From assembly GCA_963082975.1 (NCBI GenBank), contig OY720345.1, positions 3,175,001 to 3,239,000 on the forward strand: DNA of 64,000 bases, given 5' to 3'. The stretch is from Labia minor (lineage: Eukaryota > Arthropoda > Insecta > Dermaptera > Spongiphoridae). This document shows positions 10,890 to 23,090 of the stretch, piece after piece (the first letter of the stretch is position 1; each line of letters begins with the position of its first letter). The translations under genes were made by a program, and so were the position numbers. The notes beneath the pieces are model-generated. The model saw nothing but the letters and a program-made list of their open reading frames with translations, had not been told where the DNA came from and did no database searches.

Positions 10890-11860
10890 CATTGCGGGTT
10901 CAGGCCAAATCGATCAACATTAATTAAGATATTTTCATTATGACAGATATTAGGAAAAAAACTGCGAATTCAATATTTCTGTTCACTAATTATTTGTAGA
11001 CTTTAGTAAAACATACACATGACTCAATATAGATCAGCATAAACTTCTTCAAATTTTGATCTTCAAATTTGTCTTGAAGGTAGTAAAGAAAGAATAAGAT
11101 GCGGAAATCAATTGTAAAATGTTAGGTTACCCAGACGACTTAAATATAATAGGAGATTAGGAAATTGCAATTGCAGATAGCGAGGAAAAATTAATGGAGG
11201 TTTGAAATTAATAGTGATAAGAAAAAATATTTAGTAACAAAGAGGAAGAGTATTAACATACAAAATCTTAAGATACAAAATGTAGAATTTGAATATGTAT
11301 AAAAATTGAATGTAATCACGAAGGATAATAATATTTGAGAAGAATTTAAATCGGGGTTGCAATCGGGAAACGACTTGTTATCTTGCAATAAAGAGGCTTA
11401 TCTCTTCAAAATTATTATCAAAGGGAATATATAAAAAAATTATTTTGCCTGTTGCATTATATGGGTGGGAGGCATGGTCTATGACCCTGGGAGATGAGAG
11501 TAGATTCAGAGTATTTGAGAATAGGATTCTTCCCTGCATTTATTGGCCAAAGAAAGATGAGGTCACCGGGGAATGGGGGAGACAGCATAACAAGAAATTG
11601 CATGGTCTCTCTGCATCTTCAGAAATAGTTAGGGTTATAAAAGGGAAAAAGCTGCGATAGGCAGGGCACGTGGCTAGAATGGGAGAGGAAAAAGATATTG
11701 GTGGGGAGACCGATTGGAAAACGTCCGCTTGGAAAACCAATGACGCGTAGGTAGGGACGTAAGAGAGATGGGACAAGGGCTTAGGATAGGGACAATTGGA
11801 GAAATGTGGTTGTTGCGGCCAAGAACTTTCGAGTATCTTTGAGCCACATAGATAGATAGA
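10890..11860 (+). pseudogene. Non-LTR retrotransposon reverse transcriptase relic
   Basis: Translation pieces in shifting frames match the reverse transcriptase of insect jockey/R1-like elements. CGFRPNRST near 10895 is followed by QILGK (fingers/palm), then LFVDFSKTY near 10990, a LGYPDDLN-like remnant of the YADD box near 11125, the KLNVITKDNN stretch near 11310, and LPVALYGWEAWSMTLGDESR (11446-11505). After that come PKKDEVTGEWGRQHNKKLHG and AGHVARMGEE. Frameshifts and stops are frequent and no endonuclease domain is seen, so it is dead. It ends 150-200 bp before a Helitron 3' end and was probably carried by that Helitron. Confidence 0.75.
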
Positions 11861-11989
11861 TATAACATATACAATAATAATAATATATATAATTAATTTA
11901 CTGATTAAATTAAAATAGATTTTGAATAAGAACACAAAAAGAAATGAATGTTTTATGTAATATACGGATTGAAACAAAATGGATGAAAA

Positions 11990-12091
11990 CCTTTTACTAC
12001 TTTCAACCAAATACTATGTACCACTCGGGGGTACAGGGGGCGGAGCCCCCGTCTAGGTGTGAAGAGCGCCGAAGGCGCTCTGAGCAGCTAG
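11990..12091 (+). mobile_element. Helitron 3' terminus with perfect hairpin
   Basis: The end reads GGGGGCGGAGCCCCCGTCTA, then the perfect hairpin GAGCGCC-GAA-GGCGCTC (12064-12080), TGAGCAG and CTAG (12088-12091), followed by T. This is the textbook Helitron 3' end: a hairpin some 10 bases before CTRR. It is the best preserved terminus of this family here and fixes the ends of the copies at 3994 and 53002. Confidence 0.8.
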
Positions 12092-12420
12092 TTATTATAT
12101 AAGAAAGAGAATGGAGAAGAGTCCTTGCTGATCCAAATAATAGAATCAAGATGCCGTAAAATAATTTCTGTCAAAAATTTAAGAAAAATATCTACACATG
12201 CCAGTCAAATTTGGGTAATATTATTCCAAATATAATGCCTTCTTAAATATAGGATTCAAAACATTTATTAATTAATAAATGTACGTATTAGTAATATATC
12301 AGTAACTGGTGCATTTATTTATCAAAATAAATTGAAATTATAGTTATATTAAAAATTATTTTAAATTTTTAAATTCTTTCTCAGGGGGCTTTTTTAATAG
12401 AAAGTATATAAAGTGTAATT
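12092..12420. other. AT-rich stretch, nothing assignable
   Basis: No open frame, repeat or signal that I can support. Confidence 0.4.
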
Positions 12421-12725
12421 TTCATCTTAAGCCTAGTTTACACGGGCTTAGTACTTGTCATTAGTTCAGGGGTGGGCAAATACTTTCAAGCGCAGGCCAA
12501 AATGAAATTTTCAAAATGTCTTCCGGGCCGGAGGACCATATTGCGAAAACACTAATAAAAAAATTTATCTTTTTTATTTTAGAGACATATTGAATGAAAA
12601 ATCAAAATAAGAGTTAACTTTTACAACGGGCAGGCGGGCGTTCAAAAAGCCCGCGCTTCAAACTATTTGCCCACCCTTGAACTAATGACAAGTACTAAGC
12701 CCGTGTAAACTAGGCTTAAGATGAA
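12421..12725. mobile_element. Foldback element with hAT-like ends inside its arms
   Basis: Outer arms starting TTCATCTTAAGCCTAGTTTA at the left are matched by the exact reverse complement at the right end (12680-12725). The symmetry continues through one mismatch into CAGGGGTGGGCAAATA on the left and TATTTGCCCACCCTTG on the right. The latter resemble hAT terminal repeats (CAGGGGTGGGCAAA). The arms exceed 60 bp and the whole is 305 bp. No direct 8-bp target duplication brackets the inner hAT-like ends. Confidence 0.7.
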
Positions 12726-13569
12726 GATTTCTGCACCGGAACTCTTTATCTTTTTATCATTTATTCACACACACCTATCTCCCACTACAGAAATTACTTG
12801 AAATTGTACTAATAATAGACATTTGAATATTTCTTATAACTATTAAGTCATTATAAAATATATTCCTTAATCGGAATATAATTGTACATGTGTATAACTC
12901 GATTTTGATTATTTTTCTTTTTAAGTAAATTATAATATTTTACAGAATTATCATTTATTAATTCGTAGAATTAATTAAATGACGTAAATCTAATATCTAA
13001 TAATCAATTAATATTTGAATGATTTAATGGAAAATATTCTAATATCGAATGTTGAAGATTTTACGTAGATAAAATATAAATATAAAGATAAATTTATTGA
13101 TTTTTTTTTTTTTTTTTTTTTTTATTATTATTTTATCAAGATTTGAACATGAAGTTAAAACAGTTTCAATTTTACGAAAAATATATACATTAGATGAACC
13201 GACCACCAAGTCTACATACAAATGTGTTTGCTTCTCTTTAAAAATAAACTTCAAATTTAATGAGTCTAGTAGCTTAAATAGAATTTCATGATTAAAAAAC
13301 ATACGCATCGCATGATAAGAAATATTGCTTGATTCAAAATATAAATACCAAGATGAAATCATTCATTAAAAAAAAAATTAAATTTGATAAAATGACTAAA
13401 AGAAAATCTCTAGATATTTAGTAACACATGTAATGTAGAAAGTTCAAAGAATAAAACTGATAAAAGAAATGTTATTGAATAATAAAGAATAATGAAGAGC
13501 GAAAATTTATACAAAAAACAAAAATACCAGATATTAGGATATTTATTGTTTATATACATTTATATATAT
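12726..13569. other. AT-rich stretch with poly-T tract, no gene seen
   Basis: It includes a run of more than 20 T at about 13100-13123. The overlapping frames on both strands around 13039-13362 are fed by this homopolymer and have no recognisable domain. Confidence 0.5.
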
Positions 13570-13684
13570 TTACTATCTCGCCAGAAATAGTATTGCGATC
13601 ACGAAAATTTTCGATGTCGAGATTTTGATGTTTTTATTCGTTTTGAGGGTTCCTGAATCATTTTCACTATGGTTGAGAAAAATG

Positions 13685-13732
<48 letters not shown>

Positions 13733-14190
13733 CAAGATTACGCAAAAACGGTTTGAGCTAGAATCATGAAATTTGGTACATGGGCATTATTCAAAATTCG
13801 TAGTTTTCTATCAACTTTTGAGAAATGTAGCTTATCAGGAAGAGGGTCATTACCTATCACGTTTTGATTTTTTTTCTTCTAAAGTGCCCGTAAAAATAAA
13901 GATCTATGTTTGATAGTTTTTAACATTAATTGTATAAAACTGCTATATATAGAATTTCAGCTTGATTGAATCGCTGAAAGTACCGGAATTAATTTTTTAA
14001 CACTGCAAATCACGCGCCATCACGTGACATGGTGCCATCAACAAAAAGCCAAATATGCGCTCGTTTAATATAAATATTATTTATTAATTTTAATTTATAA
14101 TTTAATTAATTAAATTTATATTAAATATAATATATTATGTTATTTATTCCAATTCAAATTGCGAGATAGTCGAGTGGTGAAACTCCAGCT
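13570..14190 (-). mobile_element. Helentron-like short element, family B, copy 1
   Basis: In plus orientation it starts ACTATCTCGCCAGAAATAGT and ends GCGAGATAGTCGAGTGGTGA plus AACTCCAGCT. The other copies show that the element's own orientation is minus: subterminal repeat ACTATCTCGC near the 5' end, and a 3' hairpin TACTATCTC-nnnn-GAGATAGTA. An internal (GT)n array lies at about 13688-13728. Further copies are at 16569, 29007, 38256 and 44946. Confidence 0.6.
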
Positions 14191-14192
14191 TA

Positions 14193-15557
14193 TTTTTACC
14201 GACCGACGATAGTAAGGGAGGTATTGTTTTCACACCAAATTTCACATGTGGAGATTTTTACATATCTCCACGAATCATGCATTTTCTAAACAGAAAAAAG
14301 TATTTTTAGCATGATGTCTGTCCGTCCGTTTGTCCGTCTGTCCGTCTGTCCGTCCGTCCGTATAGATGTGTACAGCCTGAACGGCTCAACCGATTTTGAT
14401 GAAATTTGGTATATTTACTTAATGCATCAGTGGGATGAATTGATCAACTTTTGGTGCAATTCCGCAAACCGGAAGTGGTAGTATTAGCGATCGACGATAG
14501 GAAGGAAAGGGTTATTTTCACACCAAAGGAGATTTTTTTATATATCACCACGAATCATGCACTTTGTATTGGTTTTATCCTCGAGAAAAATCATATTGTA
14601 AGGATGACTAATCGAGCCAAACGTTGGGCTGCCACTTTGTAAGGAGGACCGTTTCAAGTTGGGGTCACTTTGTAGACGATCCTCTTACGTTGGGTGCCAA
14701 TTTATAAGGGGATCTAAGTATGGGGCACTTGTAATGATCCACGATGACCGCGAATTGTTAATTATGTTAAGTTAATGATGGGCGCCAACTTTGGATATCC
14801 CAAAGTATAAAAGAGTGTTGAAAAATTAAGGGAAAAGGGAAAACACAATAATAATGTTCACATTAATTTACTTTAATTAAATAGATAAAAATTAACAAAT
14901 TAAATATACAAATTTTAAATAGAAAAATAAGAAAATGTAATTCACTAATATCACTGGAATTAGCGGAAATAATTATCACAGGGGGTGATGATAAGGATTA
15001 TACACAAATAATTATATCACGGGACGTGATAAGTATAGGTTATATCAGGATGATATCTCACTAGTTCCACTGTCCATTCTCAACTGTCTAAAAATATTAA
15101 AACTTGGAGGGATGGTCCCTCCCCTTATGTGAAATATAATATCTATATATATATTACATTTTAAGAATAATGCGACCAAATAACTTTGTTAATAAAATAA
15201 GGGAATAGAAAAATAAGATAAACAAAAAAAAATAGACAAACAAAATAAAATGTATAATAAAAAAAATAAATAAGAATAAAAATACTTTGTCCGTTACAAT
15301 ATTTATTAGTTTTTTCTTGATTTAAAATTATATGACGTCATCCAGCCATTCATGACGTCACAGCCTGGTCTTGCATATATATTATAAATAAAATAAAATT
15401 AAAAATGTTTATATTTATTATTTATGTTTCCTATCTGTTTTTTATTACATTAATAGATATATTAAAATTATTTGAAATTGTTTCTGTAGCTGAATGGTAA
15501 AATACATTTATTTCAAACAGTCGGTCGGTTCGGACCTGGCCACAGGTCAACTTATTT
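14193..15557 (+). mobile_element. Helentron-like family A, copy 2, split by a solo LTR
   Basis: It begins TTTTTACCGACCGACGATAG and ends with the GACCTG-GCCA-CAGGTC hairpin and AACTTATT. An internal GTCC/GTCT array lies at 14320-14360. Between 14597 and 15298 a 702-bp solo LTR interrupts it; joining the flanks restores the same sequence as in the copies at 7126 and 42495. Confidence 0.65.
14597..15298. mobile_element. Solo LTR with ATAT target duplication
   Basis: It starts TGTAAGGATGAC and ends GTCCGTTACA, i.e. TG...CA with short inverted ends (TGTAA/TTACA). It is flanked on both sides by ATAT (14593-14596 and 15299-15302). The empty site is seen in the inverted copy near 42740, where the equivalent sequence has a single ATAT. 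A TATAAAAGAG box lies at 14807-14816, where an LTR promoter would be expected. A 4-bp duplication is usual for Gypsy-type LTR elements. It does not resemble the flank of the Gypsy relic at 23-27 kb. Confidence 0.8.
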
Positions 15558-16568
15558 AATAATATATAATTGATATGATTTGAACATATGGATCATCTGA
15601 GTTATGTGGACGTGTATTTTACCATTCAGTACATACATTGTAATTGAAATTTTCCTAAGTAAATAAATATTAATAAAAATTGCAAAATACATTACACATA
15701 TGATAATTTCATATAATAATTTCAATTGAATTATAGAAAAAATTAAAAAATTGATTAGTATATTAATCTAATAAAATAAGTTTAAAGTTATATAAATGAA
15801 GTTTGTTTTTTTTTTTTTTTTTAATATTCAGGCATGAACAAAGTATATTAAATGGCCTCGATCAATGAGAATGCCATAACAACGTCATAACATTGTGGTG
15901 AGCAAAGTGTGTGCGTCATTAACGATGTTGACTTTCCATTCAAGTCGAAACAAAATCAGACGATATTCGTTGTATGATGAAATGAATGTCTGTCTAATAA
16001 CTTGGAAGGCCATCAACATCGATGATTCACAATCATCGAAAGAAATTTCTATAAATACATTAATTATCTGTTATTTTCAATTATATAATTCCAGTATTGA
16101 ACTGCTCTTGAACTGTGAATGAATAATTTATACCAGTAATCAAGACATTTTTTCGAAGTCAATTCAAAATGCAATTTTTCATTATTTTAAATTTTATTTT
16201 ATGGAGTTTATTTCAATGAATCAATAATTACATTTTTTTTCTTCCATCCTAAAAAAAAAAACTCTATTTATTATATATATGTATATATATATATATTTAA
16301 ATATATTAGAGATTCTTAACCTTTTTGTAATATTTCAGCTACTTTTGTAAATATACTAAGAAGATATCTACATATATGATGTTCGACAAATTTAAATACA
16401 AATCGTACAAATAAAAAACAAATTCTTAATGATCAACAAAATATTTTAATGATTGACCCTTAGAAAATGGAAGATGGAAGAGGAGAAATCAGAATATATA
16501 TATATATATATATATATAAATCCATCCAAAAAATAGAATATTGCTTTTTTTTAAATAAAAATAATATT
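15558..16568. other. Unassigned stretch
   Basis: A 75-codon frame at 15895-16122 (starting MVSKVCASLTMLTFHSSRNK) has less biased composition than its surroundings but matches no family I know. The rest is AT-rich, with (AT)n tracts at 16265-16300 and 16495-16520. Confidence 0.35.
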
Positions 16569-17105
16569 TTTACTATCTCGCCAGAGATTGAGATTGAGAA
16601 AAATTTCTGTGTCTATGTATGTATGTAGACAAGATTACCCAAAAACGGTTTGAGCTAAAATCATGAAATTTGGTACATGGGCATTATTCATAATTCGTAG
16701 TTTTCTATCAACTTTTGAGAAATGAAGCTCAACTGGAAGAGGGTCATTACCTACAACGTTTTGATTGAGTGTCTCCACTCGACTATCTCGCAATTTGAAT
16801 TGAATTAAATAACATAAGATATTATATATTTAAATTAAATTTAATTAATTATAAATTATAAATTAAAATTAATAAATAATATTCATTAAACAAGGCCATG
16901 TTTGGCTCTTTGTTGATGGCACCACGTCACGTTTTGGCGCGTGAGATTTGCAGTGTTAACAAATGAATTCTGGTACTTTCAGCGATTCAATCAAGCTGAA
17001 ATTCTATATATAGCAGTTTTATACAATTTTTCATCATGTGAAAAACTATCAAACATAGATCTTTATTTTTACGGGCACTTTAGAATATTTAAAATATTAA
17101 AAAAA
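16569..17105. mobile_element. Two family B pieces joined head to head
   Basis: 16569-16756 starts ACTATCTCGCCAGAG and follows the plus-orientation family B sequence to ACAACGTTTTGATT. It then switches abruptly to GAGTGTCTCCACTCGACTAT, the opposite terminus, and continues in reverse orientation to about 17090. The join creates an inverted structure lacking the middle of both copies. Confidence 0.6.
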
Positions 17106-17217
17106 AGTCGAATTGGCAGTCGTGGGACTGGCCGACAGAAGTGAAAACTTGTGCGTAAAAAATTTGAAAGCAGACGAAATGCGCACCAGCTTCACGAGAA
17201 AAATTAAATTTATATAC

Positions 17218-17257
<40 letters not shown>

Positions 17258-17318
17258 CATAATTATTTTTTTCAGCAAACTGATTATTATTACAAAAATA
17301 TTAAAAATACGATGTGTA

Positions 17319-17360
<42 letters not shown>

Positions 17361-17975
17361 TGTCTGTCTGTCTGTTCAATTTTTTTCATTGCCCTCTGGA
17401 ACAGTCAAATTGTCCTCCTATATATACTGTGATGTACACCCCACATTGGGAACCACTGATCGAAAATAATTCCTAAATCAATTAATAATTAATTCAACAT
17501 TAATAAAATTTGTCTGGTCCAAAAAATACCAATAAAATTAACATTTTATAAGAGTGTTTTTATTTATAAATTTTTAATAGAGATAAATAATATTCAATAA
17601 ATTTTACTAATTAATTAATTAATTAATCTTAATTGATATAAAAGAATGAAAACAAATGAATTCATAAGAATAAAGAAAATAAATGAATAAATGATTAAGT
17701 AATGGTGGTGATTTCAATGAGAGAGAATATCTGAAAGATTTTTTTGTTTTTTTATTGTTTTTTTTAACTAATAACGTCTGTAGAGTGTAAACCACGCCCA
17801 GGATATAAAATAATACGTGAATTCATTTTATCATCAGGTGAAGTATTGTCAATGTATTTAGGTAGAAGGTAGTATATTTGTATTACTTGTGCAAGAGGAG
17901 TGACGTTGGAGGGGAGGTATTGGACACGTGACCTAGATTAAGGTTAAAACATAAGTCTAACGCAGCCGAGTTATT
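17106..17975. repeat. Simple-repeat stretch upstream of LITAF gene
   Basis: It contains (TA)n at 17217-17252 and 17322-17357, the latter followed by GTCTGTCTGTCTGTCTGTT. Upstream of the LITAF transcription start region, CACGTGACC occurs at 17927-17935. No coding sequence is seen. Confidence 0.5.
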
Positions 17976-18075
17976 TCAGTGAGAGTTTATACTTCAAACA
18001 GTGTTTAACATATATTCAATTTATTGAGAATTTATAAACGATCCAGTACCATCTATATTCATCGAGTAACAATTA
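17976..18075 (+). promoter_or_regulatory. Probable transcription start and 5' UTR of the LITAF gene
   Basis: TTCAGTGAG at 17975-17983 contains the arthropod initiator TCAGT. The following 95 bases lead to the ATG at 18076. No clear TATA box lies 25-30 bases upstream. The assignment rests on position and initiator match only. Confidence 0.35.
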
Positions 18076-19170
18076 ATGGATCAAGGTAAAAATATTTAAA
18101 TTTGAATTTTCTCTCTTTATTTGCCACGATTCTCATTTTGATTTTCATCTTTAAATATCATACACCACGTATGCAATCTTAAACAGATTATATTTGATTT
18201 TCAATATATTATTTTTTTTTTAATTTGTTTATAAAATAGAGAATTGGTAATTTTTTATGTATATAACTTTTTTTTTTAATTTTAGATTAATCTTTTATAT
18301 AATCCATATATTATTTACATTTCTTAGAACATTTGGAAAATTAGCATTTCATTACGTTATTTTAATTATATTTCACTTGTTAATAAAACAATTTAAATTT
18401 CATTTAAACTTTTCATATTAATGATTAAAAATAATACATAAAGGATTTGTTTTTAAAAATTATTTTTAAATTTAATAAATTTAAATAAATTCATTAGGAA
18501 TAATTTATTATTATATTAAATATATATATATATATATGTTGGTTTAGGTTTCCGTGAATTTTATTGTTATTATTATTATCAGATTTATCAGGGATATGAT
18601 CACGTATTTTTGTGAGATTGTTTTCTCGACGTTTCGGCACCCATTTTGGCGCCATTTTCAAGAGATTATTTAGGTGGGAATATTTTTGGGATTCTGGGTC
18701 TTAGTCTGTGTGACCAAGGGTTAATATCGGGATTTTGGCCTCAGTTGGCCTCGGACTGTTGTCCAGTGCGGACGTGTGCTGGTCTCAGGATTGCCCAGGA
18801 TTCTTCGGAGCTCTACACTAGCAACGCAGTGAGTACAAAACCACCCAACCTATCAACCCAAAATCCCGATATTAACCCTTGGTCACACAGACTAAGACCC
18901 AGAATCCCAAAAATATTCCCACCTAAATAATCTCTTGAAAATGGCGCCAAAATGGGTGCCGAAACGTCGAGAAAACAATCTCACAAAAATACGTGATCAT
19001 ATCTCTGATAAATCTGATAATAATATATATATATATACTTAGCTGAGATTGGCGCGTGAGATTTTGGACGGGCCGCAAGCGGCTCCGAATTATTCAACAG
19101 TGATGAAGTCATTCAAGGACAAATCTGAACGAACCGAACAAATCGAAGAGTAGTGTTTTGACTAAAAGTA

Positions 19171-19206
<36 letters not shown>

Positions 19207-22200
19207 TATTTGTATTTAAATGATTTATTTTCCAATTTAAAAAAAAAAAAAATTATTAATTTAAAACTTCTACCAATTGTGGCCAATTTTTTGTAATGCT
19301 GTTTGTATTTATTACTTCAATAAAGTAGAAATGTTCTGATTGGATAGATGATACTAAAATTTATATAATTATTATTTCGTAAACTAAAAAGTTTCTTGAA
19401 ATTGAAAAAGGAATCGATTGGTGAATATTTCATTGGCATCCGTGCCCGGTAAACTATATAATTACCCAAATTTGTTCATTTATATAGGTATATAATATTT
19501 TATTTTAAAACTAAAAGATGTTTTATATAAATATGTTTTTATTTTTTAAATAAATTTCAGGAAAAATGAATTACGGTCAAGCACCCCCTCCTTACGGAAT
19601 GAATCCACCACCGCAACCTGGTAAATACATAATATATATATTTTAGTTTTTTTTTATTATGTTTATAATTACTTAAATAAATAATAAATATTACTAGGAT
19701 AAATATAAATGCTAAATATCTACATTATGAAGATAACATATTTTTATAGAATCTAGAATTTTCTTATAATTAATATAATTCATCAATCAGATAGAAATTA
19801 TTAAAACAATTAAGAATTTTTATTGAATTTGGATATAATATATTATTTGACAACATTTAAAATAAACTACGTACAACTTATCGTTATCTTATCTAATAAA
19901 AAACATGATTCACTTTAAACAAAATGGTATGTATACTTTTTGCAAATTAAATGACTACTTTGGAATTTTATCTATGAAAGAAGTGTGAAGATTATTTTCC
20001 CAACATCATCCACTCGTTAAAGTTCGCGTACTTTGTCTTATAGAAGTTTGTTCGATTTAATAATAATTTTTGATAATTCGTTGAATTTCCAAATGGAGTT
20101 AACATTTTTGTTTTAACGTTTCAATTTTATTTAAAAATATATGTATTGTACAATATTACAATAATATTAATCACATTATTATAATATTATTTAAATTAAA
20201 GTCATCTTTTCACTTTAATAAAATTCTTTTCGGTCTACAGAGGGTAATTTAATCATAATTTTGGCTCATCTTAAATAATTTTATAAAATTAACCAAAAAC
20301 CCAAATCCCTAAAAAATAAAAAATAAAAATTCAAAAATTAGGGATAGTTCATGAGTTATTACTCTCCCAATGTATGTATATGATCGGGTAATTATTATAA
20401 TTGAAAGAATATATACTTATAGTATAAAAATTCAATATTTTTTCTTATATTTAATCAAATAAACAATGATTTCATCTGATATTGAATAAATAAAGAAATA
20501 AAATATTTTCTTTTAATATTTTAAACGTAAAAGCAATGGTAACTAACCCTTTGTATTTGATGAAGGTTAAAGTCTAATTGGGAGCCCTTTTTAATCAATT
20601 CATTTTATTGATAAATCCACGATTAGTTTACCTGCGACAGATAATCTTTAGAGGGCGGCAAACCTAAAAGGCGGCATTTTGGTTATAAATATAATATAAT
20701 AAATTTTACCAATATAGAGACGGAAATTTATTCCATTGCCCGGGGCGCCGTAAATGCTAGAGCGGGCGCTGCCTGTATTGGAATTAAGAATCCACGAAAC
20801 ACTAAATCGATGTATAAAATTTATCATTATTTTTTATTAGTTTTCGATCCTAGATATGATTGAAGTAAAGTATTAAAATCGTCATTTGAAAAAAAAAACG
20901 TTATAATAAAATAAAAATATAATGATGATTTTGATCAAAATCATACAATTCAACATTTTTGCAATTCCGATTTATGATTTCTTGAATTATTTAATAGTTA
21001 AACTTCCAAAAATTCCATTTAACATGTTTTCTTTTATTTAAATCTTAAATATATTTTATTCTATTATTTGTACATAAAGCACACAATGGCGGATATAAAA
21101 AATATTTTTTACTGTTGGACATGTTTTTCTTTTTAAATTTTTTATTTTTAACACGTTCCCGCCGGCATGTACCACCGGTGGTTCATCCTGCCATATCAAA
21201 TAAATTATGGAGCCGGCGAGAACGTGTTAATATTTTTCTTTATCTTTACTATTTTATTTTTTTTTTAATTATTCTCATACATAAATATATTAAAAATATT
21301 ATTGTTATAATTTTTTCTACATTTTCTCATTCCTCCTACCGCCTCTTCTAAAATTATTTATAAAATTATTCTATACAGATACCAGAATTTTTTTATTTAT
21401 TTTTTAAACTAGTAATTTACCTTTATACGTTATTAGAGGCATAGGTTTAACGAATTCAAAAATTTTAGCGATTATAAAAAAGACAATGTACAACTTTGAT
21501 ATTTTAAAATCTAAAATTTAAGTTCTAGTCCATTTAGAAAAAATACTGGAAACATCTAAATATTGATTAAATTAAAAAATAGTTAATATTTATTATTTCA
21601 AATAATAAAAAATGAAGGAGAATTATAATACATGTTATATATTCAAAAAATTTATAATTCATTGAAATTGATTTTAAATATTTTTCAGGACCTCCTCCTC
21701 CAATGGTGATGCCAGTTGCTTTAGGGCCAAATTCAACATTAACTACTTGCCCTTCCTGTCATGCTCAAATCTCGACTACTACTCAACATGAATCCACTTC
21801 GAAAACACATTTGTTTGCACTTTTGCTCTGTTTAATTGGGTAATTATTATACTATATTTACAACTTATAAAGATATTTTTATTTATTTTTATATGTGGCC
21901 AAATGAGAACTTAACAAAAAAATAATTATTTCACTGGTAAAATTTATTTACATATATCTTGTGTTATCTATCAGATTTGAATATTATATTATCTAATTTT
22001 ATAAATTGGGTGAAGTTTGAAACGTAACGGTAAACTTCTCATTAATTAGCTTACAAGTTTAGAGCCTAATTAATGTTTATTCTTAAATAAAAACATTGTA
22101 AAATCACGTCACGTTTTTATTATTTGAATATTAATTATTTTATTGATTTTCAGATGCTGGCCTTGTGCAGCAATCCCATATTGTACAGACACATGTCAGG

Positions 22201-22256
22201 ATACTAATCATTATTGTCCAAACTGCAAATCATTTTTGGGAGCTTATTCACCATAA
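18076..22256 (+). CDS. LITAF-domain protein, complete, 4 exons (18076-18085, 19561-19620, 21689-21839, 22154-22256)
   Basis: It is a 107-residue endosomal/lysosomal LITAF-type membrane protein. Exon 1 (ATGGATCAAG|GTAAAA) codes only MDQ and the first base of Gly. Exon 2 gives the proline-rich head with PPPY at residues 12-15, the kind of motif through which human LITAF binds WW-domain ubiquitin ligases of the Nedd4 family. Exon 3 carries the first zinc knuckle CPSCH (44-48) and the start of the hydrophobic segment HLFALLLCLIG. Exon 4 carries CWPCAAIPYC, then HYCPNC (93-98) and ends FLGAYSP. Phases are 1, 1, 2 and every border is GT-AG. Intron 1 holds a foldback element. Exons 2-4 and downstream DNA are duplicated at 27806-31401, but exon 1 is not, so this copy is the one with the original start. 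Confidence 0.88.
18576..19024. mobile_element. Long palindromic (foldback) element in LITAF intron 1
   Basis: Two arms of about 160 bp (18576-18737 and 18864-19024) are near-perfect reverse complements, separated by a spacer of about 125 bp. Each arm contains GGCGCC, a short loop and GGTGCC followed by GAAACGTCGAG (right arm 18937-18971). This looks like stem II and the GAAA core of a hammerhead ribozyme as found in Penelope-like elements, but the expected CTGANGA is degenerate (CTTGAAAAT). No coding sequence. Confidence 0.7.
21152..21226. mobile_element. Tiny TTAA-flanked MITE, piggyBac-like
   Basis: TTAA (21148-21151) is followed by CACGTTCCCGCCGGC, and the right end is GCCGGCGAGAACGTG followed by TTAA (21227-21230). 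A 75-bp element with inverted ends between TTAA sites is the signature of piggyBac-type non-autonomous elements. It lies in the intron-2 block present only in the upstream LITAF copy. Confidence 0.65.
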
Positions 22257-22684
22257 AAAAATGTGACTTAAATGATGAGAAATATATCATGAACTATTAT
22301 AAAATTCATTGAAAATATATAAACTGTTTTATTCGAATATTTTTAATATCTTTAAATCTAATCATTATAATTATTAAGAATTCAGAAAGTTATAAAAGTT
22401 ATAAGTTTATATAAATATTTATTTTAATAAATATTAAGTATTTACTTGGACATCTTTCAAAAAAGGTTCTTAAGAATTATAATTATATTTATAAGTATAG
22501 ACCACTAGTAGATCTTGTGATATTTAATATATATATTTAATTATTATTTAAATACTTTAAAAAATATATGTATATATTTATATATTATTATTTTTAAAAA
22601 ATATTTTCTTTCATTTCTGCACATTATAACATAATCTGGTATGAATTAAAATACATAATAATTAAAACTAAAAGTAAATATGTA

Positions 22685-22719
<35 letters not shown>

Positions 22720-23090
22720 AAAATTATAAAAATTTAATAAAACTATTTTAATTTACATATTTCTAATTCATTAAATGGAAAACCTTTTCATAATATATCA
22801 GAACAAAATGAATTTTGTTTCAGAGATTTATTTAAACATAATGAAATTTAATTTTAAATATAATATGTTAAGTATTATAAATTTAAAAATATATAATATA
22901 AAAATATTAGTTAGTAAATAGTAAAATATATAAATGTCAATGTTTTATTAAAAAACAAAAACCATAATAATTTTATAAAAAAAATATTAAACATTTTGAT
23001 AGAGATAATTTCAAGTGAAAAAAAAATAATTAAATGACATAATAAACAATAATAATAATTCATTAGTATAAATAAAATTATAAAAATGGG

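Noticed and set aside
13039-13362. 107-codon minus frame across a poly-T tract
   Set aside because: Open only because of the homopolymer (poly-Lys); no supporting features.
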